NCBI GenBank assembly: GCA_013400155.1
Contig: VXBM01001649.1
Location: 62,001 to 126,000 of the forward strand
Length of the DNA stretch: 64,000 nt
Origin: Helopsaltes ochotensis
Taxonomy: Eukaryota > Chordata > Aves > Passeriformes > Locustellidae
Direction: 5' to 3'
This document shows positions 12,476 to 26,350 of this stretch, in pieces; position 1 is the stretch's first letter, and each line of letters begins with the position of its first letter. The notes below the pieces were generated by a model. The model did not search any database and was not told where the DNA came from. It worked only from the letters and a program-made list of their open reading frames with translations. The translations under genes and the position numbers were made by a program.

Positions 12476-14639
12476 CTAGAACCTTCCTAAATATTCTCAG
12501 GATACTAATTAGGAGATTTGCAGATTGTTCTTGCTGTTAATAATGGTTTATCATATGTCCTACAGATTCATCTCTTTATCAAGTAATGGCAGGATGTTAC
12601 AGATAATCAGAAAGACATAACTGAACAGAGATAAGACAGAAAAGAATCCAATATTAATGTAAGAATCAGCGCTCAGCAGAAAATCTGCAGGGATTATATT
12701 ACTTTGGTCTCAGTGTATCTGTAGCCGTGTTCTATATCTGAACAGGAAACACCCAAACTGTGACTTGAGTGACACCTTGAAAGCTTCTTGCATCTTTCAA
12801 AGAATGACACATACTGTGTCCTGCACTCAGACATATTCATTATTAATAATTCCTTCACTAAATTTACATTCCCTGGAATGATCATCTTTATCCTCAGTGT
12901 TGTCTACTTGTTGTTTTGAGCAATAACTTCAAAGGTCCAGATACAGCCTTTTGGCCTATATTTACACACTATTCCTCTCATTTGTCGCATAATGCAAGAT
13001 GGCACTCAATTCTAGCAATGTTATTATATATCTCCATATATATTGTATCAAACTCTCACTGCTTTAGGTTTATGTCTTGAAAGATTCTTTTGTTGATCTC
13101 ATTTTAGGAGATAATTTAATCTTTCTAAATTTCTTCCAAAAATGCAAAACCTATTTAGGTTACTGAATTACCTTAAATGAAACATTAATTCTTAAAACTT
13201 TTACTTCCAAAACCAACAAAAGTGGGGAATATAATAACAGCACAGTATTTTGTACAAATTTCAGCCCCTTCATTCCAGTTTCAATACATGAATTCACTTC
13301 AAAGATATGGAATTTTGAGGAGGCTTCATCTGGAAAAGGGAAATACTGGAATTATTTTTCAATTTATCAAGGAATAATACACATGGAGGAACAAAAAATG
13401 GTCAACTTTCTCCCTTTGTCTTCTGGTTTGTTTTGAGAGACCGCAATTCTTCAATTCTCTTTTAATTTCTTCATTTTTTACTCTGAGGATGTCGCCAAAC
13501 AGTTCTCCTGAAGGGAACTTATATTCTGAACCAATCCTTAGCTCACATGCTTCCCTAATGTATTTTCTTGAATTGGATATGCAATTCTAAATTGTGAAGT
13601 CACAAATCTTGCATAAGTCTCCAAGCTAGGTGCTCTCCCAGAGCTAGGTTCAGTCTTTCCTAGGCAGAACACAAAGGGACCCTCTCCTTGCTCTTGCAAC
13701 TAGTCTAATGTTTTTAGGCATAGAGCGTGATTCCACAAAGAAGTAGGTAATAAGAAATAGGAGCTGGTAAGCAGAGCTCAGCATTTTACTCTGTCTGATG
13801 ACCTGTGGTGGTATGACCCTAGTTCAAAGCAGTGTAAGGAGGAAGGAAGAGCCAGAGGAAGCATGGAAATGGTGGTGAGGATCAAAAGGAGAGTGACAAG
13901 AAGAAATTAAGAGAGGGACACAAATGTGAAAATATTTTCCTAAATTTAGACTCATGTAGAAAGAATAAATCAGAAGAAAGATAAAAGGAGTAGACAAAAC
14001 AAAAGAAAAAATAAAAATGAAAGGAAATAGAATTGATTTCTAAGTGATTTAGAAGACTCAGGCCCAAATTACAAGCTGTTTATGAATGAAACTCCATAAA
14101 AATACAAATTTTTCAAATTTTCAAATTCACATAACCTATTCTTCCTGTGTCTGAGTTTTGTTTATAGGAAAGTCAATCAGGAGTGCTCTAACAGTGCTGA
14201 TCAGACCGAGCTCCTTAGTGAAAATAAGACTGAAACATTTTATTTGCTAATGTGATATCTAAAATGAGCAGAGAGCCTCATCATGAACTAACTTCTGCAG
14301 AATAGTGCCTCCTTTGGGACTGGAAAGCATTATGGTACAGTGGGCAAATAGAGAAATGATTCTGTCCCAATAAGCTCCTTGGGTAGTCACAGACATTGAA
14401 ATGGAAACACTGCAACACATTCTGTGGAGCTAATCTCTTCAAGTGCATAAAGCTGCACAGAGGAAGCCAATGGAAGTTTTCAAAAGCACCTCAGCACTAT
14501 TTCCACTTAATTCAGTAGGAATTACATGTCTGGACACCAGTGAGAATCCTGAGTTTTGTGATAGGGTAAACAGTGGGGACAGGCATTTTATATATGTGTT
14601 TGGAAGACACTTTAGAGTACAGTAGAAGAGAACAGATTA

Positions 14640-15065
14640 GAATAGAAAGGAATAGAATAGTTCAGCTGGAAGGGATCTTTAATGTTCATCCAGTCCAACT
14701 GCTTGACACTTTAGACTGACCTAAAAATAAAGGATGTAATTAAGGGTATTGTCTGAATGGCTCTTAAACACTGACAGGCAAAGGGAATCAACCACCTCTC
14801 CAGAACACCTTTTTCAGTGTGTGACCACCCTCTTGATAAAGAAATGCTTTCTAATGTCCAGTCTAAACTTCCCCCACAAACATGACTTTGAGTCATTCCC
14901 CCACTTCCAAGAGAGATTGGCACCTCCCTCTCCCTTCCCCTCCTCAGGAAGCTGTTGGGAGCAGTGAGATCTCCCCTCAGCCTCCTTCTATCCAAACTAG
15001 ACAAGACCACTGTCCTCAGCTAGCATGTCCACCAGCCCCTTCACCAGCAAAACCTTTGCTGAAAC
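14640..15065 (-). mobile_element. CR1 LINE 3' fragment, reverse orientation
   Basis: The plus strand reads AATAGAATAG-TTCAGCTGGAAGGGATC-TTAATG-TCATCCAGTCCAAC, which is the reverse complement of the CR1 3' end. It is followed by old CR1 body sequence (an ACCACCTCTCC-AGAACACC-like segment, CTTTCTAATGTCCAGTCTAAACTTCCCC, and CCACCAGCCCCTTCACCAGC). It is diverged and 5'-truncated, and diagnostic of an avian genome. Confidence 0.9.
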
Positions 15066-18000
15066 CTTCAGAAATCAAGGACAATATGAATCCTTTGTAG
15101 TCTGGTAAACAAACTTTTCAGTGCCTGAAAAACATTATGTACAATCCTGTTCTTCAGCAGTTTTAAAGTTTTTGCCTTTTGGAACACTTTCTTCACATGT
15201 TATTTATGTTATGGTGGTAATGTGGAAGTGGTACCTTTGCAAGTGTTGGAGGTTCCCATTTTCCAGTGGGGCAATGACTTTTTTCTGGCCAGAGGCAAGA
15301 TCAATGTCTTTGTCTACAGTGTCCAGGAACAGACTTATATATGGCATAATTTTCATTTCAATCTGATCATAGGAGCACCTCATAAGGAGTCTGAGAGGAA
15401 GGCTTTAGGGAATCCGGGATAAACAGGTGTAATGATTTCATAACTGCTCAGTAAAAAAATGGTTTTGAACTACCAATACACTAAGGCATGATGTGTACTT
15501 CAGGTTATATATTTTCAGGTTTTGGTTATGACTGCTATCACTGGACCTGTCCAGCTGGACAACAAATCCAATTTTGTGCATTCAAACCATGATCTTGAAC
15601 TACTTACCGGGTTTCATGGCTGCTCAGAAGGTCAAACCCTTATTTAAATGTCTAAACTATCTTTCATATGGTTAATTTCAATAGGAGTTTAAGGAACTAT
15701 GAGACCTGGCTCCCTATCTCTGAACCATTTCAAATAGTCTTAAAAGCTTTTAATATGGGTGTTGATGCAAAATTTTCACTGAGATCCACCAATTGCAGGC
15801 AATTGGAAGTAGTATTCTAGCAGCCTTTTTTTTTGTTGTTTTTTTCTGCTTTAATGTAATAGCAGGACTGAAGAAACAAGTTCCTTAAGGAACATACCTT
15901 TATATCTCATAGAAAAGTTCATTTCCATGTCCTCCCTCAGTTTAGGCCAGCTCTGCCCTCAGAGTGCCTGGTATCTATGTGAAGGGAAGATCTGTTCGTA
16001 CACATATAAAGATGCTACAGTATTAAGATCAATCATAAAAATTTAAAGCATTAAAAATTGTTGTCTCTCTTTTTTAAACAAGGTTGTAATACACAAGTAG
16101 CCAGTCTGAAAGCATTTTGGGGGATGTCAAATAGAAAAAAATTTACTTTTTTTGTAGAAGTCTGGAGGATCAGTATTTAATTTACAAAAAATCTGATTAC
16201 CTCAGTAGTAAGAAGTTAGGTATACTTTAATAGCAGCAGAGGTCATTGACCTTGATAAAATCAATGTGTTACCACTCCCTTTGTAATTGCGTCAACGATT
16301 CCTCTTCATTGCACTCTTGTCTTACCAGAATGCCACCATGTGTTCTGTCTGCGTGTTGTTCTTTCACTAGTCAGTGTCCTATACACTTTCTACGTGTTTC
16401 TACACCCCATTAGTCAGTCTGAGTTAATATTCAACTGGGACCTTTCCTCAGTAATTTACTGTGTCTTATCTGATAAAACTGCTTCTTTTTAATTATATTG
16501 GCAGAGCTGCTGAGGAGCACATAACAGTATTGCCAAAGTTTAATAAACATACAGAGTAACTATAGAATTTGGGGAAAAACAGTCCATGCTGCTTTCATGG
16601 CCTTTGGCAATAGTATGAGCCCAGTTTCATCAATGCCAAACAAATGTCTAACTTCAAATCTCTCAGCAACCAGAAAATGATGGATTTGTTTTACTTTATT
16701 ACATCCAATAATAAACTAAAAGTGCTGTGTTTGTGCAGTGCAGTAGCATGGCCAGACTGAGTACAGTCCTGTGCAGGAATTAAGGCCAGGTAAATATGAA
16801 TGGCTCTTTCTTGCCACACTAGAATTGTGCAGATGAAACCCCAGGTGCTCTAAGTTGAGGGAATGCTGATTAATTACTCAGAGTCCCCACTGACTTAGTG
16901 AAGCAGAGCACTTCTGATAGGGAAGTTTATCTGCTTCATCTGTGATGGTGTAATAATTTATATGTTACACTGCCTCTATGAAAGCCATCATTGGCATCTT
17001 CAGAGTGTGCCTTGTAATGAAAAGGTAAATATTCTTGATAATAGTGACTACTTCATCACTAGCTTCTTCCTTTCTACCTCTTTATAGCTAAATTAAATAA
17101 CAGTTAACCAATGCCTGGTTTTAAATACAGGAACAGTGTAAGCCTGGGAGACTCATATTAATGTAATATTAAAAACTAGTTTCTGTTCTCTGAGCTTTGA
17201 GCTGGGAAACCTATGCAAACTACTGCTGAAATTGACAGCAGAATTAATTTGCAAAAGAATGGATATTAGGATCAGACTAGCACTCCTAAGCAGCCTGACT
17301 ATACCTCAAGATCCCCATCCTTGAATGCTCTCTTGACAGTTTAGAAGGTTTCATGAGAGCCAAAAATGTGACAGTCTCTAATATGTGGCTCGGTTCATAG
17401 TTACGACTCTTTTTTTCCATCATAGTGACCCAAACAGGAATACGGTATATGATTTGATACCTGTATAATTATTCCTTCCACTGAACATCATGTTCTGCCA
17501 GCAGAAACAGCATTAGGTGACCCACAACTCTAGGGAATGGCTGCAAAACTGGAAGACTTTGACATAGATACAATGGCAATGCACCAAGGTACACAATGGA
17601 CAATGTACACAATGTTCTCATTTTCTATTCTTCCCTTCTGCCTGTTTGAAATCGACAATATCCTGTGGTAATATTTTTGGACAAGAACCTCAGTTTCAGT
17701 CCTGCATGGTTTATGCTATGGAAATGCTGTCTGGAATTCCTCATGTCCAAAAGTGTTACCAGAGGGGTAAAAATCTAATACTGATACTGCCTCATTCTTT
17801 AAGCAAGATGAATTCTCATACTGTCTCTGAAATGATTTGGTTGTGTAATGGGGCATGGCAAAAAAAAGTCTCCAAGTAATGACCTGAGTCATTAATCCAG
17901 AATATATACTATCTCATTAACATATGTGTCTGAGTGTACATATTTTATACACAAGTATAAATAGCTCTGTGTGTATTCATGTACATAGAATTCCCCAAAA

Positions 18001-19088
18001 CAACACTCAAAGGGTTACACATTTTAGTATTAAGAGAAAGCCTTTAAATACCAATGTGGCACAATGAAAGGTGAAGGACAGATTTTCAGTTTATGTATGT
18101 CCTTTTCACTTTAGTGAAGTCATTCTGATTTACACTTAGGGAGGTTTGACTTGTTGTTTTTCAGAAGGGAAAAATGGTTACATAAGGCCACAAATATTTA
18201 TCACTAATACAGGGGCACACCAAGAACAGTTCCATCACAGTCCCTGACAAGACTGTAATTCTGTACAACTCACACTGTGCTCTCTAGCCTGCAAGAAAAA
18301 AATGGGGAGACTCTGTCTAGCATTTGGATTTAAACCCCTTGCATCTGAACCCAGGCTGTTGTACATCACAAGGGACCCTGCATTTCCAAGTTCTCTCAGA
18401 GCATATCTTCATGGACAGGGATTAGGCACATGAGCATCTCTGCTTCTGCTCTGGGCTGGCCAGATGGGAATCAGCTGTCATTTGGAAGTGGTACAATCAA
18501 ATAACTTTGAACTACCCAAACTTAGTGAGTCTCTTGTGGGGCATATTACCTGATAAAACTATAACAGTTTTAAAATCCATTCTAAGTTAACCTATGCAAT
18601 TTTGCTCTCAGGTTGGCTCTGTATCTTGCACAACATAAACTGCCTACAAAATCTACACTTGGCCCAAATTGATCAATAATTTCTGCCTTGTGGAAAGGGA
18701 GAGATAAGCTTCCCATCACTGTCTTCTGGTCTATGTGGCAGGTATTTGGCTGGTCATTGTGTATTTACTTTCCTCTGCTTGCACAGTGAATGGTACACTT
18801 GGCCCAAGTTGTCTTACACTATGTTCAATGGAGAAAATCAACAAGACTCACAAGGGAGCTGAATTGTCCTCATGAGAGTCTTCAGATCAAGACAATTCTG
18901 AAAGCAGAATTGCAGAATTTCTAGAGGCATAGCCTGAAAACTGAGAAGCTGCAGCTGGACCCTCTGAGAGGCAGCTTGGTATATAATAACGAATGCAATT
19001 TGATTTAAAAAAACCCCAGAAAAAATCCCAAAGAACCTCCTCCCGCCAAAAGCCAAATCAAAACCAAAACAACAATCTCAAACAGCTG

Positions 19089-19094
19089 TTTATT
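19089..19094 (-). promoter_or_regulatory. Candidate distal poly(A) signal AATAAA for ADCY1
   Basis: On the minus strand AATAAA is followed after about 15-40 nt by a T/GT-rich region (TTGTTGTTTTGG-like), the usual arrangement of a strong cleavage site. Upstream (higher coordinates) is a very AT-rich stretch. Cleavage would be expected near 19,065-19,080. Confidence 0.45.
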
Positions 19095-19381
19095 CAAGCA
19101 ATTTTTTCCTTTATTTTTAATTTGATTCCAGAAATTATAATAGTGCAAACACTCAGTATAAAAGTTGCAATAAGAAATTTACATTCACATTTAACATTTC
19201 AGTCCATTCACTTTTTAACATAAAAATAGGACAAATAATCAATTGCTCTTCTCAATTTAACAATCCTGAAAAAGACTGGAAGATACTCTACAATAATATA
19301 TTTACATAAAAATAGACCCGTATTATTAATGAAAATCTATCATTAGAAGTTACCCAGTGTTAAGTTATTGTATTCTACTAT

Positions 19382-19409
19382 GTATATATGTATATATATA
19401 TATGTAGTG
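19382..19409. repeat. (TA)n / TATG simple repeat
   Basis: An imperfect TA-rich microsatellite (TATATATGTATATATATATATG-like, written here only in outline) within the predicted distal 3' UTR. Confidence 0.75.
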
Positions 19410-22400
19410 TATAGCTATAAAAATAAAAAGATTATTTATAGGTTCAGCGGGCTATAGCAGTTGGAATAATGACATCTTGACTTGCTAGTTCACTCCTTGA
19501 AGTTAAGGCTATCCATTTTACCCATGTAGATAGTCTCTTTTGTGATACAGTAGCCCTCCTCCTTGCTCTTTTGAAGTCACTGGTCACACCTCATTTGACA
19601 TGGCTGAGGAATAGAATAAGGCCTAATCTAGAAACTCAATAATTGTTGCAGTTAATATTTTCATTAATTTTACTGGGCTGTAAACAGGACTAAAATTTCT
19701 ACTGAAAACTTTTATGCTAATAAATACGGAGAAGAATACATTGGTTTTCCCGTATGTCTATCTGATGCAAATAATTTTTTGTTTCCACAGAGTCTAATCA
19801 AATATTGAAGTTAGTTCAGAAGCAATGCAAATTTTACTGCAAACATCTGCAGGTTAAGTACCTGACAAGATTACTTTTGCAGTCTTCTTCCTGAATGTTT
19901 CAATTTAACTAGCCTTATAATACTCCAAACCTGTATCTTTCCACTGATATTTTAGTAAAGAGTGGTATCCAGATGCAGACAACATGATTGCTCTTGAAAT
20001 GGGTTTGCACATTCTTGTTAAACTGCTAGGGAATGTGAATTAGGCTACACCACTCACTCTTTCTTATCTGTGTCTCTTTTTTGGGCTCTTGAGTAGAGAT
20101 GATGCTCTGCTCGCTGATGGCAGATTGAAGCCTTATTGCCCACATTGCTACCAGCTGCTGATGCCTGCACTCCCACCACAGGGAATGTTTGTGCCCTTTC
20201 AGTTTTGTTGCCACATTTACTGCTTCCTAATGAGATTATGATAAATGCATTTCTTTTCCCCTAAACATTTAATATATATATAAAAATCAACTTTATTAAA
20301 AATATGTTTTCTTTTAGAAAAAGAAGTTTTATAACCAAGTGACAGAGGACCTACAGAGGGAGATGGTAAAGCAGACCTGAGTGGACAGTAAACACCACAA
20401 CAAAAATATGATGGCACTGAACAATTGAGGGTGAGTTAAGGGTAGAAGGGGTACCAATTTCTGAAGAAGCAGTATTTTATGAGCTGTAGGTCATATTTTA
20501 GATCCAAAGAAGACTTATGTGGCGTTAGAGGCAGGCAGGTATGTCTAGCTCCATCTCCTCTTTTTGCTACGATGTTTATTACATTTAAATATTTATAGGA
20601 TGCTTAAAATTATGGATAAGCTTATAGTGGACTCTCTGTCATCATGTGTAGGCAGACTGATTTTGTTTGTAGAGCACAAGCTCTGAGTGGTCTTTTGCTT
20701 CCTACCTTAGGCTGCTGACCATTAATTATAAAGCACTTTTAAATCTTTTCAATTAATAGATTAGAAAAATGCTTAGCATCGTATTTCCAAGCAGAACCTG
20801 TGTACATATGCTAGCAGGGCAGAAGTTAAACTCCAGAAGGAAGAGTGCAAGGACTTATCAGCAGGATAAAATCCAGACAGATGTTCTTTTCAACACAAGT
20901 TTTAAAGAGATGGGATTTTAAGAGATGGGTCAAATTTGACTGAACCTGCTTGAAACTGTGAAATGTGTGTCAGAATTTAACCTCTGTCAGAATTTCAAAG
21001 AAAATAATATTGCTGCTCTAAGGTTCTCTGTATTGAAAAAGTAGCTGTTCTTGGATTCTAGTTCTTAGACCAGTAAGCATTGCTTTCATTCTTACTGTAT
21101 TCACTAATATTTTTCAAAGCTACTTCTCTGTAATAACCAGGTGTTTGAATGCAGAAAAGAAACTCTCTGCTTGCTTTGTCTAAGTTCAGCTTTGTATAGA
21201 CAATTATGCTTGTGCAATAAGCAATTTATGCATTTTCTTTTCTTTGTTTTTCCTTATTGATCCCTAGTAATGTTACTGTAAAAAAGCAGGAATTCTAAGT
21301 TAAGAAGAATCTCTACCATAGCAATTAAAAATAAAATTATCATGTAGCAATTTTGATGGCACAGGTAATTAATTTTCATTTACATTTCATTGAAAATTCT
21401 TGATATATTGCTCAAATGGCATTTGAAATGTAAGAACAGACAACCTTTGCACCCGTGTGCAGTAAGGAGCAAAAGACATGAGAAATCACCTAAGTAACTT
21501 CAATGTGCCAGCTGAAGGTTTTCATAACTGACGCCACTACAGACAGGTCTAGGATTAAAGCAGAAGGTCAGGGACTTGAAAGTAAGACACGATAGTGTAC
21601 ACAACCGCAGTAGTTAAACCCCACTTTAGCCCACAACAAGAACTGTTTGTTAGCTCTTTTACTACCAGCAGGCTAACCTACATCTAGCAAACCTGGAAGT
21701 GCAGTTACGAGGTGTTCTGGAGAGGAGAGCAGGAAGCTTTGTAAAAGGAGCCCCAAACTATCTGAAAATATTTTCTGCAGAACTCAGCTCACTGTATGCA
21801 CTAAGCTTTCTAGAAAACCTATTCTTCTTCTGCTTGGACCCACATATACCTGTGTATGGCCTCCCTCCACAAACAAACTCCTTGCATCCACAAAGCTGTA
21901 CTGGTAGTAAACCAAAGTAGGAATGGAATTAATAAAAAAATCTTCACAGTGATGAAGCACTTTTTGTTCCTTCAGTTTTATGCAGGTGTGTCACGTCTGA
22001 TGCCACAGAAGGCATAAAATAGGGATCTTAATATAAAGAAGTAGATCCTCCAGTATGCAGTAAGGCACAAGCAAAACCAAGTACTTTCAGAACATACACT
22101 ATGTACGTTAACCAATGCTAACTTGAATTCCAAGGTGCTTCCTTATGATCAAAAAACAGGCATTGATGGTGACAACACCCAACTATTTCTAATAAATTCC
22201 TTCTGAAATTCTGGAAGTAGTTCACCAGGACATCTTGAACATTTTTTAAAATGTGAACTGACACAAAACGTCAGAAACTGATTAGACCATGCAATTAAAC
22301 ACAGGCCTTATTTTTGTTGCTCTACAAATCTGGTTAAGTACTCCCAGATCAGACTCTAGACTTGTCCTGTGTCACTGAGTTTTTACCACTGACTTCAGAA

Positions 22401-22599
22401 CAGTACTAGGTTTTCACCTTTTCCTGCTATTTCACAGGCCACTTTTTTTGTTGTTTTGTATTCTTGCTAACTTTGCCCATTTTTTTTCCTTCTTTCCTTC
22501 TTTTTATCCTTGCACCGATCAGATTTTAAATGACATCAGGCCACCCAAGCAGCATGATATTTTGAAGAGAAATGAAAGAGCAACAGATAGCCACTCCCT

Positions 22600-22670
22600 T
22601 ATATGTACTTTTTCAATTATTTACATTAATATATTTATTAATGATTTGGATTTGGCCTGAGGACTCAGTG
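22600..22670 (+). mobile_element. Possible ancient CR1 reverse-transcriptase remnant
   Basis: The plus strand encodes INIFINDLD, the motif found in the CR1 ORF2 reverse transcriptase, before the frame decays. The DNA around TATTTATTAATGATTTGGAT resembles that segment. Only about 70 bp are convincing; the flanks are too diverged to bound. It could be coincidence. Confidence 0.35.
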
Positions 22671-23575
22671 AGAGGTGGGATTAAAAGGAACAATGATCTC
22701 AAAATTGCCTATACAGAGTTCCAGAAAGCGGCAATCATAAACAGGGTAGGGGTACAGGAGCAGTGTCCAGATTGTCATTATTCACAACAATTACATTACA
22801 CTGAGATGTAAAACCCACTGAATTTGAGATGAATTAGTTTATGACTGTTAGAAACCCTTAGCTACTAGAATAAAGACAATTGTCAGTACAAGGTAGTGGT
22901 TTTTCTATGCAGGCAACAGGGATATATTGTATGAACCTGCCTCTTAACTTAGGATGACAAAAGTACTAACAGAAGCTGTACTGCTTAGTTAACCTTACAG
23001 TCACCTCCTTAAACAAACAAATTAACAGATTTCTGAGTCCTATTATAAAACTAGCTCAAATTGTAAAAGGCAAATCCTAATCCAAAGCAGAAAGTATTCA
23101 CAGTCCACACCCTTTTCTCTTTGCCACAAGACTCAGTGTTATGCTCCTCAAATACTCCTTATTTATCATAAAGCAATTTTATCAGTGATTTGAAAAGTAA
23201 TCCTGAGTTGTAGTGATATGGATGTGACAACTTTAAAAATGGGGTGTGCAAAATACTCTCAGAATTTTAAGTTTTCCTTCAGAGTTTTAAGTTTTATTCA
23301 TCTGTTTTATGGGAAAAATCAGATAGAGGATTGGATATTGATTTCTTATTCCAATGTCACTAGCTGACATCAGCATCAAGCTGTGGGTTAGGCTGTGATG
23401 CCTAAGAGAGGCATCTCTGGAAGCATGGAATTAGCACAGAACCCATGTGGCTCAAAGCCAGATAAACCCAGTGAACTTTCTCTGGATAGTTTTGTTAAAT
23501 ACTTTCTGCTTAGCAATAGAAATTATTTGGAAAATAAGTAAATAAATCTGACTGAAATAAGTCAACAAAATAATT

Positions 23576-23622
23576 TATATATATATATACACACACATAC
23601 GCACACACATATATATATATAC
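23576..23622. repeat. Compound (TA)n(CA)n(TA)n microsatellite
   Basis: TA repeats, then CA repeats with single changes, then TA repeats. Alternating purine-pyrimidine throughout, inside the predicted ADCY1 3' UTR. Confidence 0.9.
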
Positions 23623-26254
23623 GTATCTATGTATCCAGGAAAACCACCTATTTGCATCATGTACTTTTCACATACAATAACTTATTATCACATTAGAAAT
23701 ATACTCTGGGTAACATTAACAGGTCAAATTCACCTTCTTTGCCTTCCATAGTGTTGCACTTGCATACAGCAAAGATGGATTTGACACCTGGTCCTTCTTG
23801 ATGACAATACTACATCAATTGCAGTATTAGAGAATAACCACTGAATATCAGATAATACACCATTTTGAAATAGAGTATTGGTTTGCTTTTTATATTACAG
23901 AAAATAGTTTATTGCTTCTCATGACCAGAAGGTAGCTTATGAAGACAGCTTAGATGTTGATAACACTTCTCATAAACTGTGTTTTGGACCTTGAAACATT
24001 GAGGTTGGCAGATCACAATCATGAAGTTATTTTTCTTCTTTATTTGCTGTTTGTATTTTGATTTGCTGAATGCACATGCAACTAGTGATTTAATTGTGCC
24101 AGAAGTGATATGTCAAAAACATTTAGGAAAACTTACTGTTTTGTTTTACTGAAGTCAGGCATGAATGGCATGCAGTAGATTGCAAGGAAAACCAAAAAGA
24201 CATCCATTTTAAAAGTATATATAATCTCCATGCACATGTAAAATGCCTCTTACAAAAATCATTAATTTTGTTAAAAGTGTGCCTTTTTGCCTCTTTTTAT
24301 ACAAGTGTACATGCAATTACCGGTCCAAGCTAAAACTATTTACAAAATTTCGTAGTACAATACATCTTTTAAAGTGGATAATACATGAAAGGCCAATGTT
24401 TTCTGTTTTTTGTAACACTGTACAAGATTAAAAATAAGGCATTATAATACAGGTTTATCACAAATTAAAAAATGTTGGTTTTTACTGTAATACAAAACTC
24501 TAAGTTGAAAGAATATTATGGCTAAATTGTCCTCCTGCCTGGGCAGAGCTCATACAGAATCTGGACTTGCTGATGTAAAGGAAATGCATTCTTTCTGCTA
24601 CAAGCAGGAATCCAACACAGGAAAATGATTCATGCTATTTACTAATGTGTTCAGACTCTTGAAAGCACTGAAATGGCACAAGTCATATACTGTTTCCCTT
24701 CAAACAATGACACCCAACTACTTTATTTTGCCTGACAGATAAATTACAGGCAAAAGTGTGAAAGAGATTTTGGTGCATGACCTACTCTTGGTTACTAGTG
24801 TTGTAAAATATTCAGTTCGGTATTGACATGAGACATTGCTCTAACCCAAAGTAGAACTTGGCCTACAGAAGCTCAACTCCTGACCTTTACAAGCATACTA
24901 AACTGATGATTGCTGCAGGCCTTGTGGACACATAAGGGGATGCAGATTCAGCCCTAACAAGCTGAAGCTTTTGGCTCTCAGTCTCACCTACAGAAAGAAA
25001 GGGAAAATCTGTGTTTTTTTGGTGAATATAAGGGAGTTTCACTAGCCACAGTGCAAAGCAGCTCCAAAAATCTATGCATTTTACAGGCTGGGTAAAATAG
25101 ATTTCTAGGCAATGTAAATGGAACATGCTTGGAAATATCTAGCCAGTAATCCAATGGAATGCCAGTTTGCAATCTCAGCAGATAATAATAACTAAAAAAC
25201 CATTTGAAAATAAAGGTAGTATAGGAACACTTAGAAATTAGCTCTCAAGACTAAAGATCTCCAATGCTTATATGCTTATATAAAGAATGAAAGACTTCAA
25301 TTATTAGTACTATCTGAAACACAAAGCATACAAACTGGTGTTGAAATATTGTGCTTGCTATTGACAGACATTGATATGCCAAAATGGCATCACTTTGTTG
25401 TAGTGCTTGTATCTGTTGTTACAAGCTAACAGCTGCACAAAACAGTGAACAGAGGTACAGGAGGCTGTTCTGTCCACAAATCAAACAAGTTACTATCCTC
25501 AGATGAACACTAGGGACTTTTGGTTGCTGTGGGGCTACAGCAAGGTTACCCAGGCAAAAGTTACAGTGCTTGACCAGAAAATTAATATATGCAAGACAGG
25601 AAATACAACTGCATGCAATATGATGGACAAAACACAAATCCCACAGAAATCCAAGAAAATCCTTCTGATGATTTTCAGGGATATAGGAGTGGACCTCATA
25701 CAATCTTAGGACAATTGCCAATAAAATTTTTGCTTACAATCTTTAATTGAAATGCAGAAAATGTGCATTTATGAGGTCTTCAGAGGTATTACTTCCATGT
25801 ATATTTCCGCTCTTTCCATGTATAAAATGTACTAAACATGTCAAAAAATGCAGAAGAGCTGAGAGATTAAATATGTCATTTAAAGCTGTCACACAAGAGT
25901 TGAAATTAAACAAATGAGGAACACAACAGGGAAATGGGGAAAAACTATATGAATAGGGAGGGAAAGCATAAAGTTAAGAGCACAGTTTCATTATATCATT
26001 ATTTCAATGGGCACTTAGCTTTCATTGTTGAAACAGCTGCTGAATCCTGCCTATTATTTTTTTACATTGTATTCGACTAATTCGTGCCTTAGCTGAACTT
26101 TTCTTCATAAATTTATACTGCTCAGTCCAGGACTACAAGGTAAAATGTAGTTTTCACCATGGTAAAACCAGCAACAACAACCATAATAAAAATATTAAAA
26201 ATTATTAATGATAGGATAATGCTGGTAATGATAAAGAACTTTATGAGAGTGATG

Positions 26255-26350
26255 TTAACCTGGTCTATTGGAAGGAGCCCCTGCCTATGGCAACAGGGTT
26301 GGAACAAGATGATCTTCAAGGTTTATTCCAACCCAGAGCATTCCATAAAT
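26255..26350 (+). mobile_element. CR1 LINE 3' tail, plus orientation
   Basis: Reads CTATTGGAAGGAGCCC, GGGTTGGAACAAGATGATCT, TCAAGGTTTATTCCAACCCA and CATTCCATAAATCTATGA: the canonical CR1 3' end with a decayed tail of ATTCTATGA type. It is antisense to ADCY1. Confidence 0.85.

Larger units (their letters stand above)
8933..19060. other. Region between the small gene and the predicted ADCY1 3' end
   Basis: About 10 kb. It may hold non-coding 5' exons and the promoter of the small gene, but I cannot place them. Recognised contents are one CR1 copy (14640-15065) and a T/TTTG-rich simple repeat (about 12,441-12,475). There is no GC-rich, CpG-island-like segment, so a housekeeping-type promoter is unlikely here. 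Confidence 0.5.
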
